From contig CM043954.1 in NCBI GenBank assembly GCA_014529385.2, positions 91,913,747 to 91,977,746 of the forward strand: DNA of 64,000 bases, written 5' to 3'. Below are positions 55,868 to 64,000 of the stretch, one piece after another. The notes under the pieces were generated by a model that had not been told where the DNA came from, made no database searches, and saw only the letters and a list, made by a program, of their open reading frames with translations. This DNA is from Adiantum capillus-veneris. Its lineage: Eukaryota; Streptophyta; Polypodiopsida; Polypodiales; Pteridaceae. Within the stretch, counting starts at the first letter, position 1, and each line of letters starts with the position of its first letter. Position numbers and translations under genes: made by a program.

Positions 55868-58800
55868 TCAATGGAATCCTTGGGGCTTTAGCAGCTTTAA
55901 GTATAACTTGTACCTTATATTGCCCAAGGTGACTGTGGGGCCAAATATTTTTCTATCATATGTAAAGAATCCAGTGTAGAAGGCTTCCTCAAAATCTTGA
56001 ATGCAGTAGCTAGGTAAGAACATGATCCTTTGATAGAGCAAATATAATTCCTTTGGAGATGGTTGCCTCAACAAATCATATGTCATTGTGGTGACAATGT
56101 CGTTCGTTGAAAAGAGTGTCGAGTCTGTAACTTTGGATGGTGCAAACACTTCAATGCAAGCCAGTAAATTTTTGTAGATTTTCTTGATCATCACACAGGT
56201 CAAGTCAAGAGATCCAGTGAAAGTCTTAATGGTGCCCGTCAGGTTTTTCACCATATAAGAGACAATTATTCTCTATCCTTCCTTGGGTGGTGGCAAAGAG
56301 GGGTAATTAAGTCAGTTGGGATGTCTCTTCAAGAATCTAAAATGGTTTGCCCATGTGTGTACATGAGGGATTAGACAAAATAGGTTGTCATCCCTGACAA
56401 CCTTTGGGGTTTCCACCAAGTACTTTAGAAATCCTAGGTACTTGAGGAGCCAAGCTTTTCTCCATCTTGGTTAGGAGTCCACTATTTGCTTTACAATCTC
56501 TTTATTTTTGACATCTCCATCATATATTGGCTCTGTTTTTTCCGCTTCAACCCTCTTCTTGATCACCATCACTTCATAATTTAGGAGAGGATATGGGAGC
56601 GTAGGTTGCATCTATTCCTCCCTAAGCACATTTGTGGCAAGCCCTTGGACTCCTACAGAATGTAACATTCTTGTCTCCCATTCCAAGCTGCCTTGTGGTC
56701 CTCTGCTATGGATTTTTCTATCGAAATATAGAGGCATATCTCCTCCTCTGTAGTCAATGATTACCCTTCTTCTGCTTGTGTCTCTATTTGGTCTTCTTGG
56801 TGCTATAGATCTTATGCATCCTCATAAACTTCCATGGGCTCATCTCTGGCGTTTGTCCCTAGATCATTGGGCCCTGATTCCGTGTCTTGTGTCGTTGCTT
56901 TGACTATTTCTCTTTGTAATTCTATTAGCCGTTGTTGAGAAAGCACATCTCTTTTAGTAGCTTCTTCTACTTGGTCTACCAACATCTCTTGCAGTGTAGC
57001 CATTTGTCATTGAAGCTCCTCATGTTCTCTTTGAAGCTCATTGTGTTCAACCTTCATTATTTCTTCCGTGGCTAGAGATCCTTCTACCATATGCATTTTT
57101 TGTCTTTGATCTAGCTGTAATGTCTTTTGGAGGGCGGTGATTTGTGCTTCAAAGCTTGCACAGCTTGACCATCTGCCCCTGCACTTCTCTTTCACTGCCT
57201 CCAACTCATCTTCTACTCTTTCTTTTTCTTCTTGGAGGGTCTTGACTTCTCTCAAAATATCTGCCATTTCCAGTGTTAGTATCTTGTTCGCTCTCAGCCT
57301 CTCTTAGTGTTGCATTGAGAGTCTCAAGCTCCTTTTCACGCGATTGCGGGGTGTGGACCAACCTTGGCACTCCTCGCTATGGGGAATACCTTTCTTAAGC
57401 TCTTCTCTGCATTTCTTGATCTAATTGTGGTCTCTGTGATCCACCAGCTCTTATATATTCAGTAGGGATATCTTGTCTTTCTTGTTTTTGTCTGGCAAAC
57501 CATGGTGGAGTGGAGGTGTCGTAAACTATTGTTGAAGCCTTTTCCAGTGTATATCTAGCTTGAAGGAGGTCTTCATAGGTGTCCCTTTCTTCTTTCTCCT
57601 CATTTCTTGGTGGAGGTGCTGCCTCTTCTGTTCTTTCTAGTGAGGGTTGTGCTTGGAATGTTGAGGGTTTTGGACTTGGAGGAGCGGTGGAAGAGCTTGG
57701 TGGTGAATGTGGTGGGGTTTCAAATTTTGGTTTTTCACCTTCTTGCTCCTGCCTAGCTAGAGGTTCTGTTGTTTCTCTCAGCTTCTTCTTAATGTCTTGA
57801 ACTTCCTCCATTGTGAAGGGCTCTAAGTTCTACTATTTGAGCACCCTCTCTATTTTCTCATATTCTTGGATCTAGTGATCAAACCGATCCTCTAGAGGTC
57901 TAGAGGAGCTTCCTCCAACATTTGCTAGGTCTGGCACCCAGTACTACTCTTTTTGCCTTGGATTGCTCAATCATCCTCTCAATCCAAGTGGAGTTTTGGT
58001 TGTGTGTTTCCTTGGCCTTTGCTTCTTTGGTCACTGCCATCTTTCCCTTTTTCTTTGGAGGTTCCATAGGCTCTTCCTTTGGTAATGTTTCTAGCCTTCT
58101 CCGTAGTCGTGTGGTTACTGGTGGATCCACTACAATCACTGGTTCTTCTTCTGTATTTGGCTTCAACTTGAACCACTCGTTCTGTGTTGGTGGATCGGGC
58201 CACTGTCCTCTAGCACCAATGTCTTCATATGCAATCTTCATCAGTGTTTCTCCTCCTCCAATGTACTTTGGCTTTTCCATGCCCATGCCGACCACTTGCT
58301 CATGCAAATATTGGGCGTAATTCACTTCTTTGGGCATAATTCTTTTCAAAGAACAAGTTATGGTTGTTGCCACTTCATGGAAAGGAGTTGTGTATTTTTG
58401 GGACCACTTGCTGCAAACATGGAAGTACTGGTTGTAGAGCTTGCAGATATTCGTAGCTCTTGGATCCACTAGGTCTTCAAATGTCTGATTGGGCTTCTAT
58501 TGGGTGTAGACCTTTAATTTTCTGATTGGGCTTCTATTGGATGTAGACCTTTACTTTGTCTGATTGGGCTTCTATTGGGTGTAGACCTTTACTTTGTCTG
58601 ATTGGGCTTCTATTGGATGTAGACCTTTACTTTGTCTCCTCTTTCCCTAACTGAGCTTCCTTTATTTTGGAGCCCCAATGCATCTGCTATGGTCTGAGGG
58701 GTGATCAAAGTCTCTGTCTTCTATCCATCCTAGCCGTCCTTCTGAATTGAGCTGACTAGATCGTAGACTCTCTGCATATCCACACCCGCTGGAGGTGCTG

Positions 58801-59101
58801 TGAAGAAGTTGTATAAGTCTGCTCTTTCCAACTGGGTGAGGGTTTCTTCTTTGTTTCCATATTCTAACATCTCCCATGGATTTATTGGGATATCCACCTT
58901 GTTTCCTTGCGTGTCTCTGAAGGTACCTTGGTATACAGCCAAACCTTCCCTTTCTAGTGTGGCCTCATCTACCCAAGACTTATCGGGTTTTTGTGTCTCT
59001 TCAAGCAGTGTATAAGGCTCACTGGCTACAATAATGTCCTTCATGGACATTCTTTTCTTCTTTGTTGGTGATTTATTGTCCTCCATTGATCCTGTGGGCA
59101 C
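55868..59101 (-). pseudogene. Element G internal ORFs: charged and coiled-coil protein
   Basis: Minus-strand blocks in order: 59101-58730 (KKKRMSMKDIIVASEPYTLL...), 58469-57900 (ICKLYNQYFHVCSKWSQKYT, ... KGKMAVTKEAKAKE), 57811-57395 (Pro/Ser-rich then YEDLLQARYTLEKASTIVYD), 57267-57007 and 57003-56812 (heptad-rich coiled coil, LREVKTLQEEKERVEDELEA), and 56254-55868. Together they look like one protein of about 1000 residues broken by frameshifts. There is no gag, protease, RT or integrase. Large non-autonomous LTR elements of plants often carry such ORFs. Function unknown. Confidence 0.55.
58483..58634. repeat. Four-copy 38-bp tandem repeat
   Basis: Units starting TCTGATTGGGCTTCTATTGG at 58483, 58521, 58559 and 58597 are nearly identical. 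The period is not a multiple of three and interrupts the element G ORF between its first two blocks. Confidence 0.95.
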
Positions 59102-59871
59102 TCCAAATGTAAAAAGTTAGAGATGTCTTACAAAATCTTGCATTTTCCCAGTTTCTAGCTATCCAAATGACTTCAAAATTGAAAGACAAGCTAGCTAGGG
59201 CCTAAGGGTGCAATGCACATAATTGCATTTTGGGTGCAAATTTATGTTGTGAGACATCATACGCATATACTGTTTAGGTGCTCAAACAAAGTGATATTCC
59301 ACATGTGCATAGCTCTTATCATGCACCTCATGAGTATATGGTTGAATTTCAATTTGGATGTTATTTGGACAAGCTGTGACCATTAGAACTCCCTACATGC
59401 TTTGAAGTTGGATTCTGTCTTACTTTTGAGTAAATGAGGCTCAACTGGGGTGAAACTAGGTAGATGCTCTCATAATTATGTTGTAAAGGCTTAGTGGGGT
59501 TCAAGTTAGTCTTCAAGTTCATTTTTAGGCTAGTGAGACATCATACACGTATGATGTCTACTTTCAAAAATGACTCAAACCTGAAGTGTAAGTGAGCATT
59601 AGTATGGCATAGCCCTTTGTGATGTTAGAATTTGATATGGGTTTCTCCTCATGTGCTTGGAGTCCACAATCAATCATAGAGCTTTGGATTTCGATACTTG
59701 GGTGAAGATGGGTATACAAATACAAATCTTGATGAGACTTGGGCTTTGGGATAATATTAATAGGGTAAAGACATAGGAAGTGAGAAATCTCCCCACAATT
59801 ACCATTTGAACTTCTGGAGACATCATACGCGTATAATGTCTCTTTTGAGATTTTTGGCCAGACTTCATTTG
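59102..59871. other. Non-coding region with spaced GACATCATAC palindromes
   Basis: GAGACATCATACGC-type sequences recur at 59253, 59537 and 59819, about 283 bp apart; the middle one is a perfect palindrome with 10-bp arms (59537-59558). No frame is supported. The region may be the leader or LTR of element G on the minus strand. Confidence 0.55.
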
Positions 59872-60025
59872 TGTCAGGACAACGGCAAGGCCGGACTAGA
59901 CAAGGGCAAGGCCTGGCTAGGCAGTGTGGAAAGGGAGTCCAACTAGAGCAAAGGGCTAGGAGCCGTGCTATATAGTGGGTGGTTGGGAGGTGGACTCCTA
60001 GGTTCTAGTTCCCCTTGTCTAACAT

Positions 60026-60038
60026 TGGTATCAAGAGC
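60026..60038 (+). other. Element D primer binding site
   Basis: TGGTATCAAGAGC, a one-base-insertion variant of the tRNA-Met site, lies one base after the presumed LTR end. Confidence 0.7.
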
Positions 60039-60801
60039 AAGGTTCCTTTTTTTTGGAAAGGCACAGCCGTGGAGGAGGGGAGCCACACAAACTTGCATGC
60101 TTTTTTCCATGTCGGGGTCAAGGGAGCGTGGAACTCACCTCTTGTGAGGAGGAGGATAGGCCAAAGCCATGGGCAACTCCCCTTGCAAGGAGAACTCGCG
60201 GAGGTTGGACCTGCACCAAACGGCGCCCTTGCGGGCTCTACAGCATTGCGTCGGGCGGGGGAGCAAAACTCGACCTAGGGCCAAAGCCCGTTGCACCCTG
60301 TAGCAACCGCCATATCTTCCCCAATCTCCTCGTGTGCTACTGCAGTTGGCCATGGCGCCTGTGAAGGCATTGAGTTCACATTAAAACTCCAAAGGCCTTT
60401 GGCCTTAGGACTTTATTGACACAAGGGGTGATACACACCCCGCCTCAAGCAAGGAGCTCCGATTTTGGGAGTTGGTAAGTAGTAAGCATCGATCCAAGGG
60501 AATCAAAGGCAGGGCCAGCAAACACACACACCCACACCAATTCTCTGCGTACGAGCTACAGAAAACCAAAAATTTAATAAAACCATCTCAAGTGACGTTA
60601 TATTTCAAAATCAATTACGATCGAACGCATAATTGATTCGGCTACAAGGGATTAAGGAATTCCGTACACGGCTGACATTTCGAATCGATTTCCACCTGTA
60701 TACTATCGACTTTGACGAAATTAGCAAGGCTAATTAAACTTTGCAAATGCTCTCAATCTCAGGTATTTTTCTGACTATTCCTTGCACCGCATTGTGCTGC
60801 C
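60039..60801 (+). other. Leader of element D
   Basis: No retrotransposon frame is found. Short ORFs at 60053-60364 overlap in several frames without similarity that I recognise and look incidental. GC-rich to about 60350, then AT-rich. Confidence 0.45.
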
Positions 60802-63800
60802 ATGGATTCAGATATCAATATGACTTTTGATTTTGAGCAAAGTACGCCTGATCATGCCCATGATGGCCCGCGGCCGGATCCTCTCAAGGAGAGTACCCTC
60901 GACGCTACGGCAGGTGATGACACTTATAAATTTCTCAACATTCAATAATTTTGTGCACTTCAGACACGCATGTCAGTCATGGATGAAAATTTTAAAGCTT
61001 TAAATGAGAATGTCACTAAACTATCCACATTAGTGATTCAATTAATGCAGTAGCAGTCCAAGGGTCCTGCTGACACACACATGCATGAGCACGTTGCTAC
61101 ACAAGGGCAAGGCCTTTCTAATCCAAGGCAAGGCCCAACTGCTGATACTTTGCACACTCTCACTGCAAAAGAGGTGGATGCATTGTTGAAAAACACCAAA
61201 CCACCGATTTTTAAGGGAGAATACCGAGACCGCAATAAGGATGCAGTGAATATCTTTCTCAGCAAGTGGGATGGAATTCACGCCTTACGGCGTACTCCGG
61301 ACGCAGTCAGAGCTCTGCAAACGAGCTTAACTCTGGAAGGCAAGGCCTACAAATGGTAAATGTCTCTCAAGGAGAAGAAAATCATACCACAGAGTTGGGC
61401 AGCTTTTGAAGCTATGTTTCGCAAAGTATTTTTGCCTACAAATGAGGTAGACCAAAATTGGACGGCTTGACACATGTGTTCCATGCGCAAATACCCATCA
61501 TTGCTTGAATATATATCTCACTATCGGGATGTTATCCTCAAGTTGGAAGGCTTACATAACTTTCAACAAGTACGAGGGTTTATAGGTGGGCTAACACCAG
61601 AGCTTAAGAAGTACGTCAAGACCCAAGACCCTAAAACACTTGAGGATGACATAGTGAAAGCACATATTCACGATGATCCAGATGAAAAGAAAGCACATAA
61701 TATTCACGTGCCTGCTAATACACATGGTAATACACGCACTCACTATGGGCACAATAAAAGGAAATTTATAGTATCCAATTCAGAAGCATCTAAAAAACCC
61801 AAGGGGTCCAGAGGTCCTCTCTCTCCTGAGGACTTTGATAAAGCTAAGAAATAGAAATTATGTTTTCAATGTTTAGGAAGCCGTCATGGCAAAAAGGATT
61901 GTCCCAAGGGGAAATTTGCTGCTCATGGCAAGGAGAAAGAAGTGCACACGGTGCAACTGCTGCCTCTTGAGTCTTCCTCACGATTCTCTACAATGGAAGT
62001 AACACACACCGAGGTGGTGCATGAATGTTGTCTCACAGCTTCCATGTGGTAACAAAACTTTGGACCACATGAGTTAGTACATATGCACGGATCTCTGCAA
62101 GGGCACAAGGTGCGCATCTTGGTAGATGATGGTGCTACTCACAATTTCATCAATTACGGATTGGTGAAAAAACTCAAATTGCCTCAAACTCCGAGTACCC
62201 AACCCTACAAGGTATCAATGATGAATGGACATGATACCAAAATCTGAGATACTCAAGTTCGAGCTGTTCCGTTGGAAGTACAAGGTTACTCCACATGCTT
62301 GGATTTTCAGGTTATGAACATGGAGAGGGCAGACGTGGTCCTCGATAGGGAGTGGTTGCATAGCCTAGGACCATCACTGAAGCATAGCTATGAGCACAAC
62401 AGCTTGATGTTTGAAGCCCACGGTGCACATGTGTTGTTGTTAAGAGAGAAGGATGTACCTTCTTCACCATTGATTTGTACAGTTGAGCTTATGCAACTCA
62501 TTTTTTATAATGAAATAGATCAAGTTTTCTTGTGTTACTCGTTGTCTCATTTTCTCTCTAACATTGAATCTGTTGAACATTCCTCAACGCCGCATGCTTC
62601 TCTCTCATCTCTTCCACCAATGGCTACTTCCAAACAAGCAAACATTTCTAGTGAGTTACAGAAATTATTAAAGGAATTTCAAGATGTTTTTCCTAATGAT
62701 TTTCCACCAAGATTACCGCCGACACGATCGGTGCAACATAGCATCGATGTGGTTGCAGGCTATAAACCTGTCAGTAAACCGCCCTACCGTATGAGTTATT
62801 CTGGAGCTGCTGAGGTGGAATGTCAGCTTGCTGACTACCTTAGCAGAGGGTTTATACAACCCAGCTCTTCACCATGGGCTTCTCCTATCCTATTAGTAGT
62901 GAAGAAAAAAGACGGCAGTATGCGCATGTGCGTAGACTACCGTGGCTTAAATGCGGTTACGGTTAAGAACAAGTACCCATTTCCACGAGTGGATGAGTTG
63001 TTTGACAAACTCACTCATGCTCACATTTTTACGAAAATAGACTTGCGGTCAGTTTATCACCAAGTCTGTATTCGACTTGCTGATATACCCAAAATTGCAT
63101 TCTGAACAAGGTTTGGACACTACGAGTTCTTGGTGATGCCCTTTGGGTTAACCAATGCACCCGCAACATTCATGACAGTTATGGATAGTGTCTTGAAGCC
63201 GTACTTGGGTATATTTGTCATCGTTTTCCTCGATGACATTCTAGTCTACATTGCTTATGAAGAAGAACACTTCCAACATCTCAGGCAGGTGTTCGAGTTG
63301 TTACGAACAAACAAATTATATGCCAAGGAACTAAGTGTGATTTTTTGAAAGAAGAAATTCACTATCTAGGGAATGTTATTTCAGCTAATGGGCTATATAT
63401 GGATCAATCCAAAGTGGATACAATCCGGCAATGGCCTTCTCCTAAAAATATGGAAGAGTTACAGGTCTTTTTAGGATTTGCATGTTTTTACCATAGGTTC
63501 GTTAAAAACTATGCTAATATTGATGTTCCCATGACGGATCAATCAAAAGGCAAAGGAAAAGCTTTTCAGTGGGGACCCGCTCAATAGCAAAATTTTGATA
63601 CGCTCAAGGATGCATTAGCTACAGCTCGCATACTAGCTATTGTAGATCCTTTGAAACCATTTGTTTTAGAAATGGATGCCAGTAACCGTGCTATTGGAGC
63701 AGTCCTGTGATGAACGGCCAATTGCATTTGAAAGCAAGAAGCTTGATGCAGCTCAGCAGAACTACTCTGCTTATGAGCGCAACTCTATGCAATAGTGTCT

Positions 63801-64000
63801 GCCTTAAAAACATGGCGGCATTATCTGTATGGTGCTCAGTTTGAGATTGTGTTTGACCATGAAAGCATCAAATGGTTTATACAACAAACGGATTTGAAGG
63901 GTCGGAAAGCCAGGTGGGCCGAGATTCTTCAGGAATATGACGCCAAGCTCAGTATCATAACGGTCGATACAATGTAGTGGTTGACGCTCTACGTCGTATG
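60802..64000 (+). pseudogene. Element D gag-pol, many stops, 3' end outside window
   Basis: The frame from ATG 60802 (MDSDINMTFDFEQS) is kept through nearly the whole region, interrupted by single stops near 60946, 61051, 61358, 61468, 61852, 62050, 62246 and 63103, and shifts near 63345. Gag block: KPPIFKGEYRDRNKDAVNIF...; knuckle CFQCLGSRHGKKDC near 61862-61905; protease ILVDDGATHNFINYGLVKKL near 62118-62175 (D-D-G in place of D-S/T-G); RT blocks [55 protein letters not shown] and FLDDILVY (63226-63252); and RNase H start [14 protein letters not shown] near 63670. It resembles the plant chromoviral/Tat-type gypsy layout, but the integrase is not in view. Confidence 0.9.

Larger units (their letters stand above)
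59872..64000 (+). mobile_element. Ty3/gypsy element D (runs off window)
   Basis: A short putative 5' LTR (59872-60024, TGTCAGGAC...GTCTAACA) is followed by the primer site TGGTATCAAGAGC (60026-60038), a 760-bp leader, gag with zinc knuckle, protease, RT and the start of RNase H in gypsy order. The 3' part lies outside the window. The LTR start is uncertain because its partner is not visible. Confidence 0.85.

Noticed and set aside
60053-60364. Small ORFs in the leader of element D as an accessory gene
   Set aside because: Overlapping frames, GC-rich leader, no conserved feature. The gag frame begins at 60802.

Overview
This 64 kb window looks like nuclear DNA of a land plant with a large, repeat-rich genome. 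The evidence is plant-type Ty1/copia and Ty3/gypsy LTR elements with initiator-tRNA-Met primer sites (TGGTATCAGAGC and variants), GT-AG introns, and many stop codons that look like CAG to TAG changes. A fern, gymnosperm or other non-flowering plant seems likeliest because of the unusual DNA transposon at 13.5-29.1 kb, but the sequence alone does not settle it. I find no ordinary host gene: nearly everything is transposable elements at different stages of decay, stacked inside each other.

Left half (1-31.7 kb) is a nest. An old copia element (C, 5.75-31.7 kb, in pieces) was entered by a 460-bp MITE-like element (7771-8230) and by a second copia element (B, 8454-29689, intact 5-bp target duplication AAGTA). 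B was in turn entered, inside its RNase H coding region, by a DNA transposon (T, 13487-29145) with 22-bp terminal inverted repeats (21/22 identical) and a perfect 4-bp target duplication TAGT. T was then entered, in its first intron, by a third copia element (A2, 13916-19482). A relative of A2, element A1 (1-5276, cut by the window edge), lies just upstream of C.

Element T is the most interesting object. Without A2 it is about 10.1 kb. It carries a four-exon minus-strand DDE-type transposase (motifs DFAENY, SDGAASQFK and HGKGEHDGAG) and, convergent to it on the plus strand, one or two further genes: a multi-exon gene with a coiled coil, a RING-like finger and a charged tail, and an FCP1/NLI-interacting-factor-like (HAD phosphatase fold) gene. 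All carry disabling mutations here. The introns and the space between the convergent genes are filled with arrays built on a GGTATGATAC / ACCGGTA motif, including a 174-bp minisatellite of seven copies. The 4-bp duplication and motif layout point toward a Sola-like element, but the assignment is an inference.

Right half (31.7-64 kb) holds decayed gypsy-type material: an integrase remnant (31.9-32.4 kb); a tandem LTR-internal-LTR-internal arrangement on the minus strand (E1/E2, 32.9-52.9 kb) with about 3.4-kb LTRs and a W-[IVL]-P-[KR]-repeat ORF in the position of an env-like gene; a truncated plus-strand element (F, 52.9-54.7 kb); a minus-strand element with a long coiled-coil and charged ORF set (G, 55.4-59.1 kb); and the 5' two-thirds of a plus-strand gypsy element (D, 59.9-64 kb) that runs off the window. 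All coding regions contain stops or frameshifts, except that A1 keeps an uninterrupted integrase-RT-RNase H stretch of 905 codons.
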